Part shown: positions 27,425-36,039 of the stretch, piece by piece
How the letters are laid out: the number at the start of each line of letters is the position of its first letter
Position numbering within the stretch: position 1 is the stretch's first letter
DNA from: Candidatus Peregrinibacteria bacterium CG_4_9_14_0_2_um_filter_53_11
GTDB lineage: Bacteria; Patescibacteriota; Gracilibacteria; UBA1369; UM-FILTER-53-11
Reading direction: 5' to 3'
Length of the DNA: 59,195 nucleotides
Assembly (NCBI GenBank): GCA_002788775.1
Contig: PFRX01000043.1
Coordinates: 1-59,195 of the forward strand
Translations under genes and position numbers: made by a program
The notes under the pieces: generated by a model
Databases searched by the model: none
Seen by the model: only the letters and a program-made list of their open reading frames with translations
Told to the model about the DNA's origin: nothing

Positions 27425-28561
27425 TTAGCCGGTATAGAAAGTAGGATTGATAACGTACAAAATAATTCCGGAGAGGAAGAGGATAATGATACCGATGAGA
27501 GACTGCATAATGCGCGTCTTGGCCTCATCCACCTTACCCGTATCACCACCGGCCATCGATATCTGAATACCGGAGACGACGATAACAAGCACCGAGATAA
27601 TGCCGACTACGCTGGCCGCCCAGCGATAGAGCGCACTGACATAGCGGCCGAAAAGATCGGAGCCGGAGCGCCCCGTAAGACGATAGAGGGTACTACAGGT
27701 GACACTATCGGTTGAGTTGAAAGGTGAAGAGTGGAGATCGGGCCTATCTTCAAGTGAGCTATTATTATCGTTGTTACAGCCGGCATCGACGAGAGCTTTG
27801 GGAATACCCGAATCGGCAAAAGTGGTGATGAGTTTTTTCTGGGTAGCCGTAATCCGGCCCGAAGAGCTGGCGCTGCCGGCGCTGAAATCCTCACCATCGG
27901 CCGTCCAGTCCCAGCGGGCACAGACACCGGTTCGGTAGAGAGGAAAGGCCTTTGCATCATCAACAATCGACTCGGCGACCTTGTCCAAACCGTCAACCGG
28001 CGAAACAGCGGAGCCCGAGTACGGGAGGGAGGGCCAGGCGACAGTGGCAACCACATTACCAGCGGAGTAGGAATTAGGATCCATCAGAAGAGCAGGGGGG
28101 TCAGTGGGATTGCTCTTCACAATTCCAAACTCGGGCACATAGACGAAGCTCTGATTCTCGGGATTTTTCAGACACTCCTTGGCATCGTACTTAACGACAT
28201 CCACCTGTGGATAAAGTCCTCCGATTAGAGCCCCCCCCAGTCTGATACACCCTTTGATCGGCTGGCCCTTGAGCACCTTCCCGTCAACTCTGCACTGCTG
28301 GAAATACTTAAAACCTCCAGCTGAGGCCAAGAGCTCTTCCGTACAGAGGAGCGGAGCAAAAGAAACCTGTTTTTTACAAGCAGCTATCTGATAGACACGC
28401 TCTCCGGCACCAATCGGCTCAGAGTAGTAGATGCTGATCTCGTTGGGATCACGCGCATCTTGTAGAGCCGCTGGCTGTGACGTCTGGGCATGCGCGGGAA
28501 CGACGGTGAAAACCGCTGCCGAGAGAAGAGTACTGATAAGAAAAACCCACAGAGCCTTCAT
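27425..28561 (-). CDS. Large secreted or membrane protein with a C-terminal VirB2-like helix pair
   Basis: 378 residues. After a signal peptide (ending AHAQ) comes an extracytoplasmic domain of about 270 residues with seven or more cysteines, probably disulfide-linked. The C-terminal 70 residues hold the same two-helix unit (VVGIISVLVIVVSGIQISMA, loop GGDTGKVDEAKTR, then helix 2). It thus looks like a pilin-type anchor that gained a surface domain. I recognise no fold for the Cys-rich domain. It overlaps the upstream gene by 4 bp. Confidence 0.65.
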   Translation of the reverse strand: MKALWVFLISTLLSAAVFTVVPAHAQTSQPAALQDARDPNEISIYYSEPIGAGERVYQIAACKKQVSFAPLLCTEELLASAGGFKYFQQCRVDGKVLKGQPIKGCIRLGGALIGGLYPQVDVVKYDAKECLKNPENQSFVYVPEFGIVKSNPTDPPALLMDPNSYSAGNVVATVAWPSLPYSGSAVSPVDGLDKVAESIVDDAKAFPLYRTGVCARWDWTADGEDFSAGSASSSGRITATQKKLITTFADSGIPKALVDAGCNNDNNSSLEDRPDLHSSPFNSTDSVTCSTLYRLTGRSGSDLFGRYVSALYRWAASVVGIISVLVIVVSGIQISMAGGDTGKVDEAKTRIMQSLIGIIILFLSGIILYVINPTFYTG

Positions 28562-29079
28562 GAAGAGAAGAAGAGTGACTGAACAAAGGTTACAAACAAG
28601 AATGAGGCCATCGCGATGGCAACGCCAATAAGGGCAAAGAGCATCGCACTTTTTCCTTTCTCTAAACGGTCTTCACGACCTTCGGAGGTAATCGTCAAAA
28701 GTGCTCCGATCATAAAAATAATCAGGGCGATCGAGCCGACCCACTTAACAAACATGTCGATAATTCGGATCAAGACGAGGACGATGGGATTGGTAGCAGA
28801 TCCGGAAGCACCTGCTTGAGCCGGACCCGGCTCACCCGGGGCCAACTCCTTAGCCGGCACAAACGTTGACCCCCTCTGCTCATCAATCGTTAAACAGTCC
28901 CCTACCGAAAAGGTATCGGGGATCGCAGTACCGTTCTTTGAGGTCGCATCACAGGGCGTTTCAGCAGCACGTACATTCTGCCCGGGGGCCAGTACACCTC
29001 CAAAACTTATGACCAAAACGGCCGACACAATGGTCAGTGAGAGAAGTCGTCCGAGGAAGTTCAATAAGGTCTTTTTCAT
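28558..29079 (-). CDS. VirB2/TrbC-like two-helix membrane protein 5
   Basis: 173 residues and the first gene of the five-gene run. A signal peptide (ending VRAAE) is followed by a small domain with two cysteines (PCDATSK, GDCLTID) and a helix pair separated by TSEGREDRLEKGK. The paralogues resemble a family expanded by duplication. A TGN-extended TATAAT promoter lies 18 nt upstream of the ATG. No VirB4, VirB6 or VirD4 homologue is present in the window, so whether these serve secretion, DNA uptake or adhesion is open. Confidence 0.7.
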   Translation of the reverse strand: MKKTLLNFLGRLLSLTIVSAVLVISFGGVLAPGQNVRAAETPCDATSKNGTAIPDTFSVGDCLTIDEQRGSTFVPAKELAPGEPGPAQAGASGSATNPIVLVLIRIIDMFVKWVGSIALIIFMIGALLTITSEGREDRLEKGKSAMLFALIGVAIAMASFLFVTFVQSLFFSS

Positions 29080-29097
29080 AAATCTTTGTTTCCGCTA

Positions 29098-29106
29098 ATT
29101 ATAGCA
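29098..29106 (-). promoter_or_regulatory. Extended -10 promoter of the five-gene membrane operon
   Basis: TGCTATAAT on the minus strand (TATAAT at 29098-29103), 18 nt before the ATG at 29079. The TG pair extends the -10 box and the -35 region is weak. It is followed by a short AT-rich leader. Confidence 0.65.
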
Positions 29107-29189
29107 CAAAAACCTTTCTTTAGAAAGACTCAGGGGTGGGGCGAAAAGATACTCTGTGTCATAGGATATGTAGAAAAACAATAAAACGT

Positions 29190-29219
29190 TTGGCAAGCGC
29201 GAAAAAATCAGCTTATAAT
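29190..29219 (+). promoter_or_regulatory. Promoter of the 29241 gene
   Basis: TTGGCA (29190-29195), an 18-nt spacer and TATAAT (29214-29219). The transcript should start near 29226, leaving a leader of about 15 nt before the ATG at 29241. Confidence 0.7.
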
Positions 29220-29240
29220 GAGCCATTACACACTCAACTT

Positions 29241-30161
29241 ATGCGTAAAGATCCGGATCAATCAGCAGGCCCAAACCGCCGCACAGTGATGTCTCGCCTG
29301 GTTGCACCAGTCGCACTTGTGGCTGCCGGTCTCATTCAAGGCGGGAGGCCCGAAGTAAGAGATGAGCTCAGAGGCCACGTGAGACGAGCTGTGCACGAGG
29401 AGATGCTCATGGGTGGCGAAGAGGCAGACGCTGACCGTAAGAGTTCCGATAACCGGGAGATCGAGATCGATGAGCCGATGGTCATAACGGGACGCGCCAA
29501 ACAACCTTTTCGCCTGAAGCTCCCCCGATCCGTCACCAATTTCAACTTCCGACTGGCTCACCCCATGACTGCGGCTTTTGCGGGTGCACGAAGGTGCTTC
29601 AAAACCGATGCCGAGCCGCCGTGCACAGCAAGAACAACTCAAACTGATACCACGGCCGCTACGCCCTTCCGCTATGGGCCTCCGACAGGAGGCATGGCCG
29701 GCCACTTCCTCATAAGAACCGTAACCGAACCCTCACTGGCCGGATACGACTCTTCTTCCGAACAAAGGGTGAATGCGTACGAGCCCGAAGGCGACAAGGA
29801 TGCAGGAGTTGATACCGAGGACGAAGGGCTACCGCCTGAGTTCGTTGAGCAGTTCGCGCAAGACCTTGAGAGAATACTGGAAGCCGATCCGGCGGACCGG
29901 CTGAGCGACGAACGCGCGTCAGAGATCCTGCTGACCTTGGCCCAGCTCAACAGCCCGCTCGGCGGTCAGCTCCTCAGTAGGGGAGTCTTCAGCTGTGATG
30001 AGCTCATGACCGCGGGGATGAACTTTGCCAACGACTACGACCAAGACACTCAGAGCTGGCGCACGATGCTGGTTGGAGCCGGCTTCGATAAAAACCAGTA
30101 CGGCGCCTGGGAGTGGTTCAGACTTCCCAACGCTCTGGCCTGTGACCCCAGTGCCGAGTAG
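29241..30161 (+). CDS. Hypothetical protein, 306 residues
   Basis: I do not recognise a family. The start at MRKDPDQ is set by the promoter just upstream; a longer in-frame start at 29136 would precede that promoter. The N-terminus has a short hydrophobic stretch (VAPVALVAAGLI, about 20-31) that could be an anchor but is weak. The middle is low in structure (Thr/Pro/Ala-rich), and the acidic C-terminal part is helical (FVEQFAQDLERILEADPAD). It lies between two minus-strand operons and nearly touches the ftsK stop (gap 4 nt). Confidence 0.6.
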   Translation: MRKDPDQSAGPNRRTVMSRLVAPVALVAAGLIQGGRPEVRDELRGHVRRAVHEEMLMGGEEADADRKSSDNREIEIDEPMVITGRAKQPFRLKLPRSVTNFNFRLAHPMTAAFAGARRCFKTDAEPPCTARTTQTDTTAATPFRYGPPTGGMAGHFLIRTVTEPSLAGYDSSSEQRVNAYEPEGDKDAGVDTEDEGLPPEFVEQFAQDLERILEADPADRLSDERASEILLTLAQLNSPLGGQLLSRGVFSCDELMTAGMNFANDYDQDTQSWRTMLVGAGFDKNQYGAWEWFRLPNALACDPSAE

Positions 30162-30165
30162 CAGC

Positions 30166-32502
30166 CTACTCTACAGGAGCCTCTTCGACCTGCTGGATGT
30201 AGATCTCACGGGGCTTAGCTCCACGCACAGGACCGATCACTCCGTTCTCCTCCATCTCATCAAGAATACGGGCGGCTCGAGCATAACCTATCTCCAGACG
30301 TCGCTGAAGCAGTGAGGCCGAGGCTTTGCGTGAGTCGACCACCACAGCAAGGGCTTTTTCATAGAAGGGATCTCCTCCACCGGTGCCAACTTTTGTTGAA
30401 GGAAGACCGTGAACGGAACTTTTTGCGACATCCATCGAGGTAATACTCTCGTCATACTCGGGCTCAAGAGTTATCTTAACGCGATTGGTAACCCGCTCGA
30501 TCTCCTTCGAGGAGATATACACTCCCTGCACACGGACCGGCTTGCTCATCTGCCCCGAGACGAAGAGCATGTCTCCCTGGCCCAAAAGGTCTTCCGCCCC
30601 GATCGAGTCCAGAATCGTGCGGGAGTCGATACCCGAGGTGACAGCATACGAGACACGTGCGGGAATATTGGCCTTAATCAGACCGGTAATAACATCAACC
30701 GACGGCCTCTGAGTGGCGATAATCAGGTGAATACCGACAGCACGGGCCATCTGCGCGATGCGACAGATCGAAGCCTCAACGTCCTTTCCGGCGGCCATCA
30801 TAAGGTCGGCAAGCTCATCAATCACAACGACAATTTTTGGCATCTTCACGCGGATTGTGCTGTCCTCATTATAGTCGTCGATCTTACGGTGCCCGACCTC
30901 GGCCAAAACGCTGTAGCGGCGGTTCATCTCGGCAACAGTCCAGCGCAGAGCGGTGGCCGCCTTCTCGACATCGGTAATGACGGGAGTCAGGAGGTGAGGA
31001 ATTCCGTTGTAGGTATTGAGCTCGACCCGTTTGGGATCAACCATCAAGAGCTTCAAGTCATTGGGGGAGTTTTGGTAAAGAAGTGCCGTGAGGAAGCTGT
31101 TCATTCCCACCGACTTACCTGCTCCGGTCGCTCCGGCGATAAGCATGTGGGGCATCTTAGAGAGATCGACAACGACGGCCGAGCCACTAACATCGTGACC
31201 GAGCGGCAGACGGAGGTTCGACTTAGACTCCTTCCACTGAGGACTTTCGAGAATCTCCCGGAGGCTGACGGTCGTGCGCTGTGCATTGGGCAGCTCGATT
31301 CCAACAAGTGACTTTCCGGGAATCGGAGCCTCGATGCGGATCGCCTCGGCCGCCAGAGCCAGAGCCAGATCACTCTTCAAAGCTGTAATTTTCGAGAGCT
31401 TCACCCCCTCGTGCGGCTTAAGACTATACTGGACGACCGTAGGACCGACATGAACATCGGACATCACGACATCGATACCAAACTGCTCAAGTTTTTTGCG
31501 AATAATCTCCGCGTTTTTCTTGAGCCCCTCTTCGTCAAGCGACTCGGCACGGGCCGGTGGATCCAAAAGGTCGAGTGGTGGAAACTCCCACTGACTCACA
31601 TCCTGAGTTCCCATGACAGGCTGGGTGGTATCATCGTCGGAGGCGACGGGCTGTGGTGGCGGACGGTGACGAACAACGGGCTCGGTAGGCTCAGTGATCT
31701 CAGCGGATGCGCCTGAACTCCCCTCCTCAACGACCTTCCCGGGAAGCATGGTACGAGGCTTAATAATATTGATCTGAGCATCCTCAATCTCGTCAAATTC
31801 GGCATCGACGGCGTCGACGGCCTCATCATCATCGTGCTGTGAACGACGTCTCTCAAGGCGGATCTCAGGCTTCGCCTTCCGCAAAAAATCGACGATCGAA
31901 AACTCGAAAGTGAGGAGGAGTCCTACGATAAAAGTTGAGACAAAGACGATACTCGCACCCAGATTCCCAATCTGGAGGAAGGAGCGGAAAAAGAAGTTGA
32001 GCACAAATCCGATATACCCTCCATACTCACCACGCTGAGCCGCACTGAGCAGGTCACTCTCTGGGACGGAAAGATGAAAGATGGAAAGGAGGGCTCCGAA
32101 AAATAAAATAACACCCGTTATTTTCGAGAGGCTGAAAGGAGATTTTTTTGCGAATAAGAGTCCGAGCGAGATCCCGAAAAAGACAAAGGGAAGAAGGTTT
32201 ATTCCAAAACCGAAAAAGGGCTCGAGGCCACCATTCAGAAACTCCCCCACCTTCCCGAGCTTCCCATAAATGGAGAGCGTCACAAGCAGGGCGAGAGAGA
32301 GATAAACCACAGCAAAAATCTCACGTGCAACCTGGTGATCAACGTTAAACTCAAGAGGCGCACCCTTGCGACGACGATAACTGCGTCGAGAAGTTGTGGA
32401 GCGCGTCCGGCGGGTTCGAGCAGTTGTGGGCTCACCTGTAAGGAGGCGCATAAAGGCTCCACCAAGGGTAGCGGGCTGAGACCGGCGTCGACGTCGTGGC
32501 AT
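30166..32502 (-). CDS. ftsK: DNA translocase FtsK/SpoIIIE
   Basis: Pumps chromosomal DNA through the division septum. An Arg-rich N-terminus is followed by four hydrophobic helices (about 60-200), an acidic linker, the FtsK alpha/beta motor with IPGKSLVGIELPN and Walker A AGATGAGKSVG, Walker B VVVIDELADLM, and a C-terminal winged-helix gamma domain (ASLLQRRLEIGYARAARILD) that reads KOPS-like sites. I start at MPRRRRRS (32502), because a TGN-extended TATAAT lies 9 nt upstream; an earlier start at 32541 precedes this box. The resulting 778 residues are typical. Confidence 0.95.
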   Translation of the reverse strand: MPRRRRRSQPATLGGAFMRLLTGEPTTARTRRTRSTTSRRSYRRRKGAPLEFNVDHQVAREIFAVVYLSLALLVTLSIYGKLGKVGEFLNGGLEPFFGFGINLLPFVFFGISLGLLFAKKSPFSLSKITGVILFFGALLSIFHLSVPESDLLSAAQRGEYGGYIGFVLNFFFRSFLQIGNLGASIVFVSTFIVGLLLTFEFSIVDFLRKAKPEIRLERRRSQHDDDEAVDAVDAEFDEIEDAQINIIKPRTMLPGKVVEEGSSGASAEITEPTEPVVRHRPPPQPVASDDDTTQPVMGTQDVSQWEFPPLDLLDPPARAESLDEEGLKKNAEIIRKKLEQFGIDVVMSDVHVGPTVVQYSLKPHEGVKLSKITALKSDLALALAAEAIRIEAPIPGKSLVGIELPNAQRTTVSLREILESPQWKESKSNLRLPLGHDVSGSAVVVDLSKMPHMLIAGATGAGKSVGMNSFLTALLYQNSPNDLKLLMVDPKRVELNTYNGIPHLLTPVITDVEKAATALRWTVAEMNRRYSVLAEVGHRKIDDYNEDSTIRVKMPKIVVVIDELADLMMAAGKDVEASICRIAQMARAVGIHLIIATQRPSVDVITGLIKANIPARVSYAVTSGIDSRTILDSIGAEDLLGQGDMLFVSGQMSKPVRVQGVYISSKEIERVTNRVKITLEPEYDESITSMDVAKSSVHGLPSTKVGTGGGDPFYEKALAVVVDSRKASASLLQRRLEIGYARAARILDEMEENGVIGPVRGAKPREIYIQQVEEAPVE

Positions 32503-32511
32503 ACAGCGCTC

Positions 32512-32520
32512 ATTATAGCA
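32512..32520 (-). promoter_or_regulatory. Extended -10 promoter of ftsK
   Basis: TGCTATAAT on the minus strand (TATAAT at 32512-32517), 9 nt before the ATG at 32502, giving a leader of about 0-3 nt. It is the same hexamer and extension as at 29098. Confidence 0.65.
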
Positions 32521-32614
32521 GGATGAAGACGAGGCAACCACTGTTTGACTCCGGTTTTAAGACGGAAGGCATCTACCGTTTGTTTTTTTACCTGGAGCAG
32601 GTTAGTTTAGGGGC

Positions 32615-34093
32615 ATGATCGTTACCCGCTTCCCCCCATCACCAACCGGCTACCTCCACGTGGGAGGCCTGCGCACGGCTCTCTATAACTACCTGCTCGC
32701 ACGTCAGCAGAAGGGCCGTTTCATTTTGAGGATCGAGGACACGGACCGTGCCAGATATGTGGAAGGAGCGGTCGAAAACATCATCGAAACGCTCAACTGG
32801 GCGAGCATAGACCACGACGAGGGGCCGGATATCGGAGGCCCCAACGGTCCCTACACCCAATCTGAACGTCTGAAAATCTACAAGGAAAAGGTTCAGTTTC
32901 TGGTCGAACAGGGGGAGGCCTATCACTGCTTCTGCACGGCAGAACGACTGACAGAGATGCGCGAGCGCCAACAAGCGCACAAAGAGGCCCCCAAGTATGA
33001 CCGCCACTGCCTCAGGCTCGCAGCGGAAGAGGTTGCAAAAAAACTTAATGCCGGCGAGCCCTCGGTCATCCGACACAAAGTTCCCGGCGGCAAAAAGGTG
33101 AGCTGGAAGGACCTAGTTCGTGACGAGGTGAGCTTCGACTCTGATTTGATCGACGATCAGGTTTTGATGAAGTCCGATGGCTACCCCACCTACCACCTTG
33201 CAAACGTCATCGACGACCACTCGATGGAGGTGACACACGTCATCCGTGGAGAGGAGTGGCTCTCGTCAACGCCAAAACACATCCTCTTATACGAAGCCTT
33301 CGGCTGGGAGATTCCACAGTTTGCGCATCTTCCCCTCCTCCTCAACAAGGACCGCAGCAAGCTCTCAAAACGCCAGGGAGACGTCGCCGCAGACGACTAC
33401 CGAAAAAAAGGCTACCTCCCCGAGGCCCTCATTAACTTTATCGCCCTTCTGGGCTGGCATCCGGGTGGAGATGAGACGCAGGAAATTTTCAGCATGGAAG
33501 AGCTGATTGAGAAGTTCTCACTCGAGAAAGTTCACAAAGGTGGAGCCGTCTTCGACCTTGAAAAGCTCGACTGGATCAACTGGCAGTGGCGTCGACGCAA
33601 GTTCGATGAGCTTCCGGGTGAGTACGAAGATAAACTACTTAACCTGGTAGAAAACGAGATACCGGCCAACTGGCGAGATGATGCGGAGCTCCTAAAACGC
33701 TGCCTCAAGACCGTTGCCGAAAAGGTTATTAAAGAGCCCTCAACAACAGTTGAAAACCTCAGCTTTTACTTCAAGGAGAAGGTCACCATAGACGCGCAAC
33801 TGATTGCTAATGAGAAGATGAAGGTAGACCTGCCGCTCGCTAAAAACTCCCTCGAAAAGGCGTTCGAGGCACTCTCAGCTGCTCCTGAAAGTAGTTTTGA
33901 TGATGAAGAAGCTCTCAAAACTCTTCTTCTAGAGCTGGTTGAAAAGCTGGGAATCAAGAATGGGCAGCTCCTCTGGCCGATGCGCGTGGCACTAACCGGC
34001 GAGCAGTTTTCTCCGGGTGTTTTTGAGCTCCTCTGGGCTCTGGGGAAAGAGCGCTCACTCGAAAGGTTAAAAAGCGCAGCGGAATCGCTTTAA
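32615..34093 (+). CDS. gltX: Glutamyl-tRNA synthetase
   Basis: 492 residues. The class-I signature appears as PPSPTGYLHVGGLRTALYNY (HVGG at the HIGH position) at the N-terminus, and KLSKRQGD is the KMSKS motif (about 250). ALLGWHPGGDETQE and the C-terminal anticodon-binding helical domain follow. It charges tRNA-Glu and, where GatCAB is present, may also charge tRNA-Gln. The zinc-site region has two cysteines (HCFCTAER). No Shine-Dalgarno; the ATG follows GGGGC. Confidence 0.96.
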   Translation: MIVTRFPPSPTGYLHVGGLRTALYNYLLARQQKGRFILRIEDTDRARYVEGAVENIIETLNWASIDHDEGPDIGGPNGPYTQSERLKIYKEKVQFLVEQGEAYHCFCTAERLTEMRERQQAHKEAPKYDRHCLRLAAEEVAKKLNAGEPSVIRHKVPGGKKVSWKDLVRDEVSFDSDLIDDQVLMKSDGYPTYHLANVIDDHSMEVTHVIRGEEWLSSTPKHILLYEAFGWEIPQFAHLPLLLNKDRSKLSKRQGDVAADDYRKKGYLPEALINFIALLGWHPGGDETQEIFSMEELIEKFSLEKVHKGGAVFDLEKLDWINWQWRRRKFDELPGEYEDKLLNLVENEIPANWRDDAELLKRCLKTVAEKVIKEPSTTVENLSFYFKEKVTIDAQLIANEKMKVDLPLAKNSLEKAFEALSAAPESSFDDEEALKTLLLELVEKLGIKNGQLLWPMRVALTGEQFSPGVFELLWALGKERSLERLKSAAESL

Positions 34094-34110
34094 GATAACA
34101 AAAACTTCTA

Positions 34111-34139
34111 TTGAATTTAGCACTTTATCGAGCTATTAT
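34111..34139 (+). promoter_or_regulatory. Promoter of the zinc-ribbon gene
   Basis: TTGAAT (34111-34116), a 17-nt spacer and TATTAT (34134-34139), with the ATG 27 nt downstream. Confidence 0.6.
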
Positions 34140-34166
34140 TGGGGTGCATCTTAACGAAGCTACCGC

Positions 34167-34523
34167 ATGCCTTACAAACTCCTCAGAGAGGTAATTTTGC
34201 ATCTCAAAAAGAAGAGTCTCTGCCCCCTCTGTCAGGCTCGCTATGACAATGAGCATATCTTCGTATTGGGCTCAAATATGAATCCCGAGACAAATGCAGC
34301 CTACGGACTTTTTGTAGCGGTCTGCCCTCGCTGTGACTCAGAGTCGGTGATGATGGTTGAGGCTGCAGATAGCCATCACGCCACAGACCTCGACTCTCTC
34401 AGCATTCAGAGCCAGCACTCAGCCGGTCCCGCCGTTACCGTCAACGAGGTACTCGACATGCACAACTTCCTCAAGAGCTGGAAAGGTGATGTGAGCGAGC
34501 TCTTCAACAAGCAGCGTTCATAA
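34167..34523 (+). CDS. Small zinc-ribbon protein of unknown function
   Basis: 118 residues. CPLC (about 18-21) and CPRC (about 53-56) are spaced as in a zinc ribbon, and the surrounding strands (HIFVLGSN, YGLFVAVC, ESVMMVEA) fit a small beta fold. The C-terminal part is helical (VNEVLDMHNFLKSWKGDVSE). Such proteins occur widely in candidate-phyla genomes without an assigned role; RNA or protein binding is possible. It has its own promoter. Confidence 0.65.
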   Translation: MPYKLLREVILHLKKKSLCPLCQARYDNEHIFVLGSNMNPETNAAYGLFVAVCPRCDSESVMMVEAADSHHATDLDSLSIQSQHSAGPAVTVNEVLDMHNFLKSWKGDVSELFNKQRS

Positions 34524-34582
34524 CGGAGTTCCGGCAGCCGAGACAGAGTGTTCAGACTGTGTCTTAAACGACCTACTCATGC

Positions 34583-34588
34583 TATACT
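34583..34588 (+). promoter_or_regulatory. -10 box of the lipoprotein gene (leaderless)
   Basis: TATACT preceded by TGC (extended -10); 7 nt separate it from the ATG at 34596, so the mRNA probably begins at the start codon. Confidence 0.6.
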
Positions 34589-34595
34589 CCAAGGG

Positions 34596-34931
34596 ATGAA
34601 GCTCCTTACACGACTCTCACTTCTTGCAACACTGGTAGTCATGCTCGCCGGCTGCCAAGGCGCCGCCGATCTTCGCGATGCTATTTTGCAGAGGAAAGAT
34701 GCGACAGTGGATAAGGTAAATCAGGTGAAAGACCAGGTAGTAAAGACAAAAGAGTCAGTTGAGCAGAAAATCGACGATATCGACACGGCCGTAAACGAGG
34801 TAAAAGAGGCCATCGACGCAGTGAAGAAGGTAACCGATACCGAATCGAACGGAAGGCGAACAACAGATGCAGATGAGGGCAGCGGAGCGACTGGGACGGC
34901 TCCGAACTCACCAAGTTTAAGTTTGGAATAA
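34596..34931 (+). CDS. Small lipoprotein with a coiled coil
   Basis: 111 residues. A lipoprotein signal peptide (MKLLTRLSLLATLVVMLAGC) has its lipobox cysteine at residue 20. The mature part is a long amphipathic helix of Val/Lys/Asp heptads (DKVNQVKDQVVKTKESVEQK and on), followed by a disordered polar tail. It should be anchored in the outer face of the membrane and could act as a spacer or bind another surface helix. The leaderless promoter at 34583 fixes the start; a longer reading from 34548 would precede it. Confidence 0.75.
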   Translation: MKLLTRLSLLATLVVMLAGCQGAADLRDAILQRKDATVDKVNQVKDQVVKTKESVEQKIDDIDTAVNEVKEAIDAVKKVTDTESNGRRTTDADEGSGATGTAPNSPSLSLE

Positions 34932-34984
34932 GCGACTGGGCATTAAGGAAGGGCGAACACTGTACCTTAGTGGCTCTTTAATGG

Positions 34985-34990
34985 TACAAT
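34985..34990 (+). promoter_or_regulatory. -10 box of pta (leaderless)
   Basis: TACAAT preceded by TGG (extended -10), only 6 nt before the ATG at 34997. The transcript start would coincide with the start codon. Confidence 0.6.
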
Positions 34991-34996
34991 GACAAG

Positions 34997-36019
34997 ATGA
35001 AAAGCTTCCTTATCGATATCCAGAAGCAGGCGCAAGCCAACCCGGCACGTATCGTATTTCCGGAGACGTTTGATGATCGTACTCTTCAGGCGTGTGCCCA
35101 AGTTGCACAACTGGGAACCGGACACCCTGTTCTACTCGGAAAACCGGCCGAGATCTGGGCCGCCTATGAACGGCTTGGGATCGAGATCAATCGAGACGAG
35201 TTTGAGATTATCGACTGGCAGGGCGATACCGAGCGCCGCAACCGGTATGCACGACAGCTGGTGGAGATACGAAAATCAAAGGGTATGACTCTCGAGGAGG
35301 CCGAGAAGCTAATGGATAATCTGAACTACTTTGCAGTTATGGTTATTGAGAGTGGTGACGCACAAGCACTGATCACCGGTGCGAACGTCCCCAGTCACGA
35401 CACCCTCCGACCGGCTCTTCAGATCATTAAGACGAAGGAGAAGTTCCATAAAGTTTCGGGCTTCTTCTTCATGATTTTAGAAGACCAGCTCCTCCTTTTT
35501 GCTGACTGCATGGTAAATATTGAGCCCACGGCCCAGGAGCTCGCGGAAATTGCCATCGATACGGCAGAGACGGCACTTCGTTTTGGCATCGAGCCCAGGA
35601 TTGCGATGCTCTCGTTTTCAACAAACGGCTCGGCCGACCACCCACACGTCAAGCGGGTCCAGGAGGCAGTAGCCCGGGTCAACCACATGCGCCCAGAGCT
35701 GTTATGTGAGGGGGAAATGCAGGTGGATGCGGCTCTGGTTCCGGCAGTTGCCGAGAAGAAGATGCCGGGCTCAAAGATTGCCGGGAGAGCTAATGTTCTG
35801 ATCTTTCCAAACCTTGAGGCGGCAAACATCTCGTACAAGTTAGTGGAGAGGTTGGGAGGTGCAAAGGCGATCGGGCCTATTTTGCAGGGGCTACGGAAGC
35901 CGGTGAACGACCTTTCGCGGGGATGTAGTGTTCAGGATATTGTGGATTTGGCGGCTATTAGCTCGGTTGAGCTCTTGCCATCCCTATCCCCCACCCACCC
36001 AAACCCAAGGGGAAAATAG
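34997..36019 (+). CDS. pta: Phosphate acetyltransferase
   Basis: Converts acetyl-CoA and phosphate to acetyl phosphate. The 340-residue enzyme has only the catalytic Pta domain (ARIVFPETFDDRTLQA at the start, MLSFSTNGSADHPHVKRVQE and AGRANVLIFPNLEAANISYK near the C-terminus), without the DRTGG/BioD-like N-terminal regions of long forms. It lies 20 nt before ackA; together they make ATP and acetate from acetyl-CoA by substrate-level phosphorylation, fitting a fermentative lifestyle. Confidence 0.95.
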   Translation: MKSFLIDIQKQAQANPARIVFPETFDDRTLQACAQVAQLGTGHPVLLGKPAEIWAAYERLGIEINRDEFEIIDWQGDTERRNRYARQLVEIRKSKGMTLEEAEKLMDNLNYFAVMVIESGDAQALITGANVPSHDTLRPALQIIKTKEKFHKVSGFFFMILEDQLLLFADCMVNIEPTAQELAEIAIDTAETALRFGIEPRIAMLSFSTNGSADHPHVKRVQEAVARVNHMRPELLCEGEMQVDAALVPAVAEKKMPGSKIAGRANVLIFPNLEAANISYKLVERLGGAKAIGPILQGLRKPVNDLSRGCSVQDIVDLAAISSVELLPSLSPTHPNPRGK

Positions 36020-36039
36020 CATAGTGTGATGAACCAATT

